19,627 bases of DNA from Gammaproteobacteria bacterium (GCA_029881775.1 JAOULY010000004.1:1-19627); one strand, 5' to 3'; positions 6,801 to 13,465 are shown, counted from the first letter of the stretch. Program-made: numbers and translations. The notes: generated by a model not told the origin, from the letters alone.

Positions 6801-7494
6801 GGTTACGCCGAACATCGACACGACCTCGTATGCTCAGGCGGCGAGCCTCAACCATGACGGCTCGCACGGTCCGCTGAAGTGCGGTACCTGTCACAGGGTT
6901 GGTTCAGACGGCATCCCGATCATGAAGGATGGGGCCACTGACAAGCCTCTCAAGGCAAATATCTTCGGCGGTAGTTTTGATGAGGTTGTGACCTGGATGC
7001 ACACCTATACAGACGAGGCAAGCCCGCTTGGCGCTGTCTGCAAGAACTGCCACGGCGATAACACGAGCAAGATAGCGGAAACCGGGGGGAAATGGCTGCG
7101 ACACGGCATGAAGGAGCGTATCACCCGCAAACTCATGGATAAGGTGGAAATCGAATTATTCGGCCATGTGGCCGGTGATCCGGATGCCCATAATGGCAAT
7201 CTGCCCTATGAGCCCGGCGGTGCGGATGTCTGTACCGCCTGTCATACCCTGTCAGGCGGTCCCACTACCGGTTTTGAGACCCTGGTGTCCTGTACCGATA
7301 ATGCCGGTGCGCAATGTTCTGCCCCGAGTTGTTCAGATGCGGAATCCAGTCCGAATAACTGTATTGGATACAACGAAGGCTGTAACGGTACGCTCTGGAA
7401 ACGCCACCTGACTGAAGACCGCCTCGCCGAGAAGGTATGGGTGGCGGTATCGGAAGCCAACCAGGGCACCGGTAATACCACCTGCGGCTGGTAG
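3847..7494 (+). CDS. Large secreted nine-haem c-type cytochrome
   Basis: This exported protein of 1215 residues has nine CXXCH haem-binding motifs, starting at residues 466, 589, 651, 732, 932, 973, 1012, 1065 and 1129. About two dozen other histidines lie in that part, enough for bis-His ligation. Residues 1-34 form a signal peptide ending SALAG. Residues about 35-460 are haem-free, with a distinctive Cys-bearing stretch (NYELGMHCTGFEFAYCC, from 136). A single dockerin/EF-hand-like loop DTDGDFNVSLLD is at 877-888. The C-terminus is rich in non-haem cysteines. The ATG at 3847 has GGAGGA six bases upstream; the frame is open to 3751, but that would start almost at the predicted transcript start. 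A role in periplasmic or extracellular electron transfer is inferred; I cannot name a family. Haem attachment would need the Ccm system. The core uses strongly biased codons, suggesting high expression. Confidence 0.92.
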   Translation: MYPISPAKIARKARALLACAGAVLVLTAGSALAGHGGGLHIDSASWDGSTLTADGGADKPKRGGGPVELFDVATSTSLGLANLQTSGSWSYSGNTCADNIYAIQDNVQTPPFPVSGQGCGGGSGFPNQTDFKILMNYELGMHCTGFEFAYCCVLPVYNSILAQVVKPAGATENEHPRLLEGDPNAGITSGNNPDVLGREIVLRDMELDGNGNFKKYVLRYWHDAQPRNDGRGKHQSTTLISNVEGNSLLAWNTVADAADLNPDGSFKLSGRDGNPLYNGARDVVLGNGAYDDVGGTFGVPIDNYQNVVWNHLYIYEVSAHGVEGAGGIPGGDRPEADKLRLGLHVDYPTNFGPAGHNMEGLLTYSGDAGTVVYTQMKVLEDLPIMLTSPRIWEALGLPLTPFEDTIDFFSNPGLVDEDSVRPYVAMKAQMYNYDPNAADGMGAAVLDSSGNEVIGFGTAPIDIPNCERCHSAPPEKAPGVPNVNSPNDNPADWALVQQEMNFWLAYYPSMQTGSDWYARLKGAAVSILARHDSEHGTGFLDNYPGVTCAKGLGDCDGGPLKVSRGNPGAGSAPFALAQNTRAGHESVICQKCHADNVIAVVKSASCGPGSITCADGDLIPPLTEAIHYNHRNVTEGGTIVFNDNEGRDGGCQGCHPAHRSDGDMSGYPITLDGDNFYAGLDNRDANGGCFVGRDVHSNPMKDVDGAETPAHLNPVGQWLADNVANDGKGIWCTNCHQQLGQEMWKAENVADLVNARPGDPGHVREPVAGHPNGGTLADVALAIGTTEAQAISWLDPKTTNPVDETHAIWAPDPGLCNYVAGYFGVIPVDPAHDGNVATVEVNVNSAAACSTGGGTGLIDCGVAYPGAPAFHICGSTDTDGDFNVSLLDFCTTPDCVTAAQATLPGGSVAVPVPFSAATDGRDHWLSPGEPHCADCHKAPYVEQSGNINAFPPFNYPRKASLMRYSRGHQDITCQGCHESIHGLYPVTPNIDTTSYAQAASLNHDGSHGPLKCGTCHRVGSDGIPIMKDGATDKPLKANIFGGSFDEVVTWMHTYTDEASPLGAVCKNCHGDNTSKIAETGGKWLRHGMKERITRKLMDKVEIELFGHVAGDPDAHNGNLPYEPGGADVCTACHTLSGGPTTGFETLVSCTDNAGAQCSAPSCSDAESSPNNCIGYNEGCNGTLWKRHLTEDRLAEKVWVAVSEANQGTGNTTCGW

Positions 7495-7541
7495 CGGCGC
7501 AGTAATACGTCCGCCCGGGCAATACGGGCAGGCAGCAACCA

Positions 7542-7577
7542 CGGGAGGGGGAAGACTTTTTCCCCTCCCGGTTTTTT
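7542..7577 (+). terminator. Strong intrinsic terminator after the cytochrome
   Basis: CGGGAGGGG (7542-7550) pairs with CCCCTCCCG (7562-7570). The short loop can add a few more pairs, and six T follow at 7572-7577. It begins 47 bases after the cytochrome stop and separates that gene from the isomerase gene downstream. Confidence 0.88.
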
Positions 7578-7724
7578 CATGCTGTTATATACATACACAT
7601 TGCGGACGGAACGCCGCGCCTGCAGGCCCCCTGGCTGGTCGTGTTATTATTTTTCTCATGTGGTGTCGGCAGTCCGCGGACGACTCGCCAACGTTTACTA
7701 ACCTGTTAATCAGGAATAATCACA

Positions 7725-9218
7725 ATGAAAGTTTTACTGCGTAATCCGTTGAAGGTCATATTACTCATGCTCGTCACGGTGCTGCTCGTGGCGTGCAGCC
7801 GGGAACCGGCGGATGTTGCCGCCAGTGCAGAGGCGCCTGCTGTTTCTATGGAAGCGGCGTCCGCGCCTGCGCCGGTGGACATGATCGCCCGGGTGGGTGA
7901 CCAGGTCATCACCTTCAGCGAAATCAATACCATGATGAACAGCTCCGCCATTGTCGGGTTATCCATGCCGGAACTGGGTACGCCGGAGCGGGATACCGTG
8001 CGGCTGACCCTGCTGGACAAGCACATCAGCGCAAACCTGCTCTACCTCGATGCCCTTAAACAGGGCAAGGACCGGGACCCGGCCTATCAACAGGAACTGG
8101 CGACCTTCTCGGATTCCATTCTCGCGGCACTGTACCGGCAGAAAACGGTGGTCGATGCGATTGATGTGACCGATGCCGAGGTCCGCAATTTCTTCGACAA
8201 TCACGTTGCTGAAGGTACGGAACTTACCGAGGAAGTCCGTGCCGGCATCGAGGCCCGTCTTCACAAACAGCGATTTATGACAAGCATGAGCGCGCTCCAG
8301 CAGAAACTGAGAGAGGGTGTTGAAGTTGTCGTGATTGAGGCGGAACTCGACCCGGACGACGACGAGGTGCGGATTGACACGACTGTGGTGGCCCGCGTGG
8401 ACGGAACGCCGGTTTCCTGGGGTGAGGTCAAGGGACTGCTGGGAACCCCGGCAAATGCCGGCTCCATGGAGAACCGTCTCAAGGCCCTGAACGGCATCAT
8501 CGACAACCGGCTCATGTCCGTGAAGGCGAGGGCCGCCGGCCTGGAGCAGGACCCGTCCTACCTGGCCCGGATCGGGGAGTATCGCAAGACCCTCCTGATC
8601 AACCTGCACCGCAACAGTCTGCTGAAAGAGATGGAACCGACTGAAGCGGAACTGGCAGCGTATTTTGACTCGCACCGTGACCAGATCGTGGTCCCGGAGG
8701 TACGTGATGTACAGATGGTGGTACTGGAGACCGAGGCGGAGGCTGCGGAAATCAAGCAGAAGATCGAGTCCGGTGAATTGACCATGTCGAAGGCGGCCGC
8801 CGAACATTCCACCGTTCCCGATGCAGCGAAGACACTGGGCAAAATCGGCTGGGTCTCGAAAGGCAGCGGCTTCCCCGGACTGGATGCGGCGACCTTTGCG
8901 CTGGCCCCGGGCGAGATAGGTGGTCCGGTGGAATCGCCGGCCGGCTGGCACCTGGTGAAGGTGCTGGACATGCGCGATGCGGCCCATGAAAGCCTGGAGG
9001 ATGACAGGGCCGTCAGGGAAGCGCGGCGACTGCTCATCCGCGACAGGCTGGGCGAGTATGTCATTAACCTGCGCAAGAATGATTTCAAGGTCGAGATATT
9101 CGAGGACACGATTGCGAAGTATTCCCAGCAGGAGATCGACTGGTACCAGGAGGCCAGGAAGACCCGGGAATTGTCACCGGGCGAGGTCAGGGAGAAGATC
9201 GAGAAGCTGAGGAACTAA
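7725..9218 (+). CDS. Lipoprotein parvulin-type (PpiC/SurA-like) peptidyl-prolyl isomerase
   Basis: This 497-residue envelope chaperone or isomerase is probably lipid-anchored. The N-terminus has a hydrophobic run and lipobox LVAC, with Cys24 as the lipidated residue, then an Ala/Pro-rich linker. Two SurA-N-like segments follow: one begins IARVGDQVITFSEI (about residue 52) and the other VARVDGTPVSWGEV (about 223). Next is one parvulin domain at about 324-415, recognised by KIGWVSKGSGFPGLDAATF and GGPVESPAGWHLVKV. A charged C-terminal tail ends the protein. The start has CAGGA upstream. It follows the cytochrome after a strong terminator and precedes the rhodanese by 15 bases, so those two form an operon. 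Folding of the large exported cytochrome is a reasonable but unproven job. Confidence 0.9.
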   Translation: MKVLLRNPLKVILLMLVTVLLVACSREPADVAASAEAPAVSMEAASAPAPVDMIARVGDQVITFSEINTMMNSSAIVGLSMPELGTPERDTVRLTLLDKHISANLLYLDALKQGKDRDPAYQQELATFSDSILAALYRQKTVVDAIDVTDAEVRNFFDNHVAEGTELTEEVRAGIEARLHKQRFMTSMSALQQKLREGVEVVVIEAELDPDDDEVRIDTTVVARVDGTPVSWGEVKGLLGTPANAGSMENRLKALNGIIDNRLMSVKARAAGLEQDPSYLARIGEYRKTLLINLHRNSLLKEMEPTEAELAAYFDSHRDQIVVPEVRDVQMVVLETEAEAAEIKQKIESGELTMSKAAAEHSTVPDAAKTLGKIGWVSKGSGFPGLDAATFALAPGEIGGPVESPAGWHLVKVLDMRDAAHESLEDDRAVREARRLLIRDRLGEYVINLRKNDFKVEIFEDTIAKYSQQEIDWYQEARKTRELSPGEVREKIEKLRN

Positions 9219-9233
9219 CAGGCAGGCAGTGAA

Positions 9234-9650
9234 ATGTTCAATGTGAAACGCGCGCATTATTTGCTGCTGATGGCGCTGCTTTCATTAATGGTCCGGGCTG
9301 CTGATGACTTTCTGTCTCCTGGTCTTGCGCCGAAAGACATCCAGCCGCCGGCGGCTGCACGGCAGGCGCTGCAGGTGATCGACCTGCGCACTCCGGCTGA
9401 ATTCCAGGTGGCCCATATCCCCGGTGCGATCAACATTCCGATGCCGGAACTGGAACAGCGTCTGGATAAAATCCGGCGCGACACCGATGTGCTGATCTAT
9501 TGCATTAACGGGTCCAGAACGCGTCAGGCCGAGCCGGTCCTGTATGCCCACGGTTTCGAAAATATCTACCATCTTGAGGGTGCCTTCTATGGCTGGATCA
9601 AGGGTAAATACCCGGTCGAGAAGGGTGGTATCAGGCAAGGCGGCTGGTAG
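9234..9650 (+). CDS. Exported single-domain rhodanese-like protein
   Basis: This 138-residue protein has an N-terminal signal segment (basic start, hydrophobic run to about residue 21). It is followed by one rhodanese domain: VIDLRTPAEFQVAHIPGAIN near 48-67, then the active-site loop CINGSR with Cys90, then GGFxNxYxLEGAFYGW-like residues. Rhodaneses carry sulfur as a persulfide on the loop cysteine, and the intact Cys and Arg suggest activity. The gene starts 15 bases after the isomerase stop and is probably co-transcribed with it. Its periplasmic substrate is unknown. Single-domain rhodaneses are often found beside envelope redox genes, so the context fits, but function beyond sulfur transfer is inference. 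Confidence 0.9.
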   Translation: MFNVKRAHYLLLMALLSLMVRAADDFLSPGLAPKDIQPPAAARQALQVIDLRTPAEFQVAHIPGAINIPMPELEQRLDKIRRDTDVLIYCINGSRTRQAEPVLYAHGFENIYHLEGAFYGWIKGKYPVEKGGIRQGGW

Positions 9651-9670
9651 CCTTGCGGGCGGCCATTTTT
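9645..9670 (+). terminator. Intrinsic terminator overlapping the rhodanese stop codon
   Basis: A stem with one mismatch runs from TGGTAGCC (9645-9652) to GGCGGCCA (9658-9665) with a five-base loop, and five T follow (9666-9670). It includes the TAG stop. It would end the isomerase-rhodanese transcript before the convergent DUF2059 gene. Confidence 0.55.
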
Positions 9671-9706
9671 GTGTGACGCTAATAAGGATGGCAACGTAAC
9701 GGTCTG

Positions 9707-10165
9707 TTATTTACCTGTACGGCCTGCAATTGCCTGCTGCAGTTCGCCGATATTATCCTGCATTCGCTGCATCGCAAGGCGGTCACGCTGCTGGATGAGG
9801 TTCGGCAGGTTCTTGATCATTTTCTGCCCGGCCGAGGTGCTGTAGAAAGTGTTGATATCGTGCAGTTCCTGTTCTGTAAATGCTTCCATGTACATCGTGA
9901 CAAGCCTGTCCTGCATGCCTGACCAGCCAATATTCTTCTCGAGAAATTGCTTTAGCAGGTCTTCGTGTTCGCGTAATTCCGGACTTTGCTGAAGTTGTAG
10001 TGCGAGTACGTTGTTCACGCTGACCTCGATTTTCTGTTGCATGTGTGTCAATTCGAACAGTTTCTCGACGGCTTGCTGGTGGCTGGCCCGGTCTGCGCAT
10101 GACAAAACTGGCAGGAAGATTGCTGCTGTTGCCACCAGGGTGGCGATTCGTCGGCTGGTTTTCAT
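9707..10165 (-). CDS. Exported DUF2059-family protein
   Basis: This is a 152-residue protein with an N-terminal signal sequence ending near VLSC, so it could be either secreted or a lipoprotein with an imperfect lipobox. The body is alpha-helical and rich in Gln, with the pattern EKLFELTHMQQKIE and later AFTEQELHDINTFYSTSAG followed by QKMIKNLP, which is characteristic of DUF2059. The function of the family is not established. The ATG at 10165 was preferred over the one six bases further upstream because AAGGA sits seven bases before it but only one base before the other. The gene faces the rhodanese gene and appears to be alone in its transcript. An A/T-rich stretch around 10220-10250 may hold its promoter. 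Confidence 0.85.
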   Translation of the reverse strand: MKTSRRIATLVATAAIFLPVLSCADRASHQQAVEKLFELTHMQQKIEVSVNNVLALQLQQSPELREHEDLLKQFLEKNIGWSGMQDRLVTMYMEAFTEQELHDINTFYSTSAGQKMIKNLPNLIQQRDRLAMQRMQDNIGELQQAIAGRTGK

Positions 10166-10404
10166 GTGCATATCCTTGTTACAAAATAGTGTGCGGTTAT
10201 ATTGATTCTGGAAACACTGCGAGACATTAGCATATATACTTAAAAAATAGACCGAAACCTGCCTGCGCGCAACCAGCGGCGAGTGCCTGTGCAGGTGTGG
10301 GTGGTGTCCACCGGCAAGTGGTGATTGCTTGCTGAATAGAGGATGGGAAACAACGGGGCAGCCTGTCGTATCTGCTGCATGATCAGTATCAGCGAGGGAT
10401 TGGA

Positions 10405-10881
10405 ATGGTTCAGATAACGTTTATTCTGCAGTCGTTATTCAACAGCTCAGGCAGTGCGCGGTTATGTCTGCCTGTTCATCCCTGTTTGCCGGGTGCGAAG
10501 CGCAGTAAGATAACACGCATACTCACGCACGCCACGATGGCGCTTGTGACTGTAATTATTTTCGCTGCCACGTGCCAGTGTGCCATCGCCGGCCAGTTCG
10601 AGCCGCCGGGCCTGCAGGGCTATAATCTGCATACGGAACGTGATGCGGACGGCGACGGTGACGGTGTTAATGAAACGCACATCCGGCAATACCTGAATAC
10701 CACCGGCGACAGTATTGTCAGCATGTCATCCGGGGAGCGTGTCTGGGCATGGAGCCTCGATATGCGTGACAGTGAAACCGGCGAGAGCAACTACGTCATC
10801 AGGGACAGTGATTGTGACGGGTTATTTGATGAGCTCTACGGACTCGATGAAGAGTTTCATGTGCCTGCTTGCGTGAAATAG
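10405..10881 (+). CDS. Small exported protein with calcium-loop-like motifs, unknown function
   Basis: This predicted protein has 158 residues. The ATG at 10405 has GAGG seven bases upstream, a good ribosome binding site. The protein then has about 40 mostly polar and basic residues, a hydrophobic segment (about 45-62) ending AIAG that looks like a long-leader signal peptide, and a short acidic mature part. The mature part holds two DxDxDG-type loops: DADGDGDGVNE near 73-83 and DSDCDGLFDE near the C-terminus. These resemble EF-hand or thrombospondin-type-3 calcium sites. An internal ATG at 10537 would give a conventional signal peptide but lacks a binding site. I do not recognise the family. 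It could bind calcium at the cell surface; that is inference only. Confidence 0.6.
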   Translation: MVQITFILQSLFNSSGSARLCLPVHPCLPGAKRSKITRILTHATMALVTVIIFAATCQCAIAGQFEPPGLQGYNLHTERDADGDGDGVNETHIRQYLNTTGDSIVSMSSGERVWAWSLDMRDSETGESNYVIRDSDCDGLFDELYGLDEEFHVPACVK

Positions 10882-10954
10882 TCTGAGCCGGGCAGTGCGG
10901 CAATACCGGTCTAATGCAGGGTAACAACCCGGGATGGCAAGCGCTGGCAGCTAA

Positions 10955-11674
10955 TCATGCTCCGGTACTTTTGCCAGGCATTGATGATGGGCGTGGGACG
11001 GGTGATGAAATGGATTTATTCTTGCCCCTGGAAGTCGTGCCGGCAGCTGGCCACGGCACTGACACCGCGCCGGAATTGACGAAACCCGAGGTCTTGCCCG
11101 GCTCGTCGTATGACAGGCAGACGCCGTTCTCGATGATGAAGTCACCTATATAGCGGTGAGTGATTTTCTCTTTAAGGTGTTGCGCGTAATCAAGCCCGAG
11201 AAAGTGGCTGATAAGGCCGCGAATAACGCCTGCATGTACTACCAGTAGAACCGTGCTGTCGGGAAACTTCTCGGCCTGCGACTGCAGGTAGGCAACGCTA
11301 CGCGTTTGCATCTGGCGAAAACTCTCGCCCTTCGGATATACAAAGTCAGGATCGGTCTTGTGCTCCGGGATGTTCTTTTCAACCCATTTCTTGCTCTTCT
11401 TGTAGAGCGCGCCGTAGTTTACTTCGTTCAGTTCCGCTGCATCGTACACAATATTGATTTTGTAGCTGTTGGCAAAATACATCGCTGTTCTGCGCGAGCG
11501 TTCAAGATTACTCGAGTATATCCGGTCAAAGGTGAGCCCCATTTTCTGCAGTCGTTTTTCCACATAGCTGACATCTGCATCCCAGTCTTTTGCGCGAGGG
11601 GCATCGCCCCAGCCGAGTATGCGGTCTGAAGCGTTTAATAAAGTTTTATAATGTCTGATGACGATCGCGCGCAT
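10955..11674 (-). CDS. Histidine phosphatase (phosphoglycerate mutase-like) family protein
   Basis: This 239-residue protein of the branch that includes phosphoglycerate mutases and many small-molecule phosphatases starts MRAIVIRHYKT. His8 is the expected phospho-acceptor, but the usual RHG motif reads RHY. The other hallmarks are present: SSNLERSRRTA near 54-64 with the phosphate-binding Arg, an acidic ELNEVNYGAL segment near 81-90, and VVHAGVIRG with His147. The last 35-40 residues are Ser/Pro/Lys-rich and probably disordered. The gene is divergent from the 2-phosphoglycerate-kinase-like gene across 245 bases. Its substrate cannot be told from sequence, but the pairing with a kinase acting on phosphoglycerate-like molecules is suggestive. 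Confidence 0.87.
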   Translation of the reverse strand: MRAIVIRHYKTLLNASDRILGWGDAPRAKDWDADVSYVEKRLQKMGLTFDRIYSSNLERSRRTAMYFANSYKINIVYDAAELNEVNYGALYKKSKKWVEKNIPEHKTDPDFVYPKGESFRQMQTRSVAYLQSQAEKFPDSTVLLVVHAGVIRGLISHFLGLDYAQHLKEKITHRYIGDFIIENGVCLSYDEPGKTSGFVNSGAVSVPWPAAGTTSRGKNKSISSPVPRPSSMPGKSTGA

Positions 11675-11733
11675 AAAATTCAGGTCGCAGTGTTAATATG
11701 AAAAAAGCGGTGTAAGCTATCGCCCGGAAACGC

Positions 11734-11764
11734 TGGCAGGCTGCATGCCTGGCAATTTTTATTT
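11734..11764 (+). terminator. Orphan terminator-like hairpin in the divergent gap
   Basis: TGGCAGGC (11734-11741) pairs with GCCTGGCA (11747-11754) with one mismatch, and ATTTTTATTT follows. No + strand gene lies directly upstream, since the phosphatase runs the other way. It is either the end of a short unannotated transcript or a leader element of the gene starting at 11920. Confidence 0.4.
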
Positions 11765-11919
11765 GTAGCGTATTCTGATTATTCGACAGCTACATGTGAT
11801 AACACAAATGCCGTGTATGCAAGCTATGTTATCAACTGCTTATATGTGATATTTGTGCAGTCAAAGTAATTATTTTCGTCACGTTTAGGCCACTATCTTT
11901 TGGCCCGGAATGAGTCTAA

Positions 11920-13110
11920 ATGGCAAAAACGGTTGTTATCAAGCAGCCAGGTGGTGATCGGTCCCCCTTTCTGCGTGGAATCCTGGTGCAGTCCCTGCTG
12001 AATGCCGGGCTTTCGTTTGATGATGCCTACGGGCTGTCGCAGGTTGTGCGACATGATTTACAGGATACCGATGAAATAAGCAGTACTGACCTCAAGGCAA
12101 AGGTTGCCGGACTGCTGGCCGATCGTTTTGGCAAAGACCAGCGCGAAAGCTATGAGGCACGGCCGGCATTCGAAGCGGATATCCTGGTGCATACACCCAC
12201 GCGCAGCGAGCCTTTCTCGGTGGGTATCCTCGCGCATTCCCTGGAAAGCTGTTCCATACCCCCTGCCGACGCGCTGGAAGGGGCGCGCAAGGTCTACCGC
12301 GCGCTGAAACAGACCGGTCACAGTGAAATTGATCATAAAACACTCCGCAAGATTATTTACCTGTGCCTGAAGGAGCATTGTTCTCACGATATGGCAGACA
12401 GGTATCTTTCCTGGCGCCATTTTGAAAGCAGCGGTGATCCGCTGATTATTCTTATCGGTGGTGCAACCGGGTCAGGCAAGAGTACGATTTCTTCAGAAGT
12501 TGCCTATCGAATGGATATCGGGCGTATTCAGTCTACCGACATGATGCGTGAAATTATCCGCGCCTACCTGACGCCGGAAGCCGTACCGACACTGGCCTAC
12601 TCGAGTTTCGAGGCATGGCGTGGTTTGCCGGCAAACGAAAAAGGCAAATACAGTGATGGCGAGAATCCGGTGATAGCCGGTTTCCTTTCCCAGTTTGCCA
12701 CCATGAAGCCGGCGCTGGGTGCGGCAATTACCCGCGCAATCAAGGAACGGCATGATCTTATAATCGAGGGTGTACACATATCTCCAACGCACCTGGACCT
12801 GGAAAAATCGGACAACCAGGCGATTATTGTGCCCCTGATGCTGGCAACCATGGAAAAGGCCGCGTTGCGCAAGCAGCTGAAGCGGCGTGGTCGTGAAAAA
12901 ACCAGGCGCCAGGCATCGCGTTATCTTGAACGTCTGGATGACATCTGGGATTTGCAGTCATACTTGCTGAGTGAGGCGGATAATGGCGGTATTCCTATCA
13001 TCACCAACTGGCATATAGAAACGACCGTTCAGGAGGTAATGAATCTTGTCATGTCAAAAGTGGCGAAACGCTACCCGCCAAAATTCAGTAACCTGGACCA
13101 TGACGACTGA
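11920..13110 (+). CDS. 2-phosphoglycerate kinase-like protein with ATP-cone-type N-terminus
   Basis: This 396-residue P-loop kinase resembles archaeal 2-phosphoglycerate kinase, which makes 2,3-diphosphoglycerate on the way to cyclic 2,3-diphosphoglycerate. The N-terminal half seems to hold two ATP-cone-like segments (about 4-75 and 86-165), judged by repeats such as RSPFLRGILVQSL and SEPFSVGILAHSL. The kinase part begins LIILIGGATGSGKSTIS (Walker A 181-189), then QSTDMMREIIRAY and DLIIEGVHISP, characteristic of this family. The ATG at 11920 has only a weak binding site. A histidine phosphatase diverges upstream and phosphate-transport genes follow downstream. Plant relatives (the LPA1 type) affect phytic acid levels. 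The real bacterial substrate is uncertain. Confidence 0.85.
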   Translation: MAKTVVIKQPGGDRSPFLRGILVQSLLNAGLSFDDAYGLSQVVRHDLQDTDEISSTDLKAKVAGLLADRFGKDQRESYEARPAFEADILVHTPTRSEPFSVGILAHSLESCSIPPADALEGARKVYRALKQTGHSEIDHKTLRKIIYLCLKEHCSHDMADRYLSWRHFESSGDPLIILIGGATGSGKSTISSEVAYRMDIGRIQSTDMMREIIRAYLTPEAVPTLAYSSFEAWRGLPANEKGKYSDGENPVIAGFLSQFATMKPALGAAITRAIKERHDLIIEGVHISPTHLDLEKSDNQAIIVPLMLATMEKAALRKQLKRRGREKTRRQASRYLERLDDIWDLQSYLLSEADNGGIPIITNWHIETTVQEVMNLVMSKVAKRYPPKFSNLDHDD

Positions 13111-13168
13111 TCCGGGTCTGTTAAATGACCGTTAACATCGTGTCGGGCCCGGGCGAACGCCCGGTAAA

Positions 13169-13182
13169 TTGACGGAAATCAA
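13169..13182. promoter_or_regulatory. FNR/Anr-type box upstream of the universal stress protein gene
   Basis: TTGAC-GGAA-ATCAA matches nine of ten consensus positions. TATTTT (13205-13210) sits where a -10 box would give a start near 13217 with the FNR site centred at about -41.5, the class II position. Universal stress proteins are known FNR/Anr targets in other gammaproteobacteria. Confidence 0.55.
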
Positions 13183-13339
13183 TATATGACCGGTTCAAGT
13201 CGATTATTTTTATACTGTTATCCGCAAAAATAACCGGGCACTTCGATGGCAACATCAATACGTCCCGTGTCGTCACCTGCAACAATGAATAAAAGCCGCT
13301 CTGTATCGAATACAGGGCCGGCAGCAGGCGACGAAACGC

Positions 13340-13465
13340 ATGACGGCAGCAATCAAGCATCGCCAGGCCAGGCTGCGCAAGAAACTGATGAATCATTTTC
13401 ACCGACGGCTTGAGCTGAACGCCCGTAACCGACGTTCAGTGTCTGCTAAAAACCGGCAACCCTGA
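13340..13465 (+). CDS. Possible small basic protein (41 residues), doubtful
   Basis: An ATG at 13340 opens a 41-residue frame ending at 13465, just before the universal stress protein gene. The peptide is very rich in Arg, Lys, His and Asn (it begins MTAAIKHRQARLRKKLMN), which is unusual for random sequence and could indicate a nucleic-acid-binding or membrane-active peptide. There is no convincing ribosome binding site, and the frame overlaps another short open frame. It lies downstream of the FNR box, so it would be in the same transcript as the stress protein. Treat as a weak candidate. Confidence 0.2.
   Translation: MTAAIKHRQARLRKKLMNHFHRRLELNARNRRSVSAKNRQP

Noticed and set aside
4861..6894. 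677-codon open frame on the minus strand
   Set aside because: It is the in-register antisense shadow of the cytochrome gene, opened by codon bias. It is Arg/Val/His-rich with no recognisable domain, and the sense strand has nine haem motifs and a signal peptide.
7959..8987. 342-codon minus-strand open frame
   Set aside because: It is a shadow of the lipoprotein isomerase gene, with no protein-family features and no ribosome binding site.
10327..10342. TGGTGATTGCTTGCT-like sequence upstream of the small exported protein as a sigma-54 promoter
   Set aside because: The GG to GC spacing is nine bases, one short of the strict requirement.
13121..13402. 93-codon minus-strand frame in the gap before the stress-protein gene
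   Set aside because: It runs through the FNR box and promoter-like region, shows no family features, and no binding site is seen at its start.
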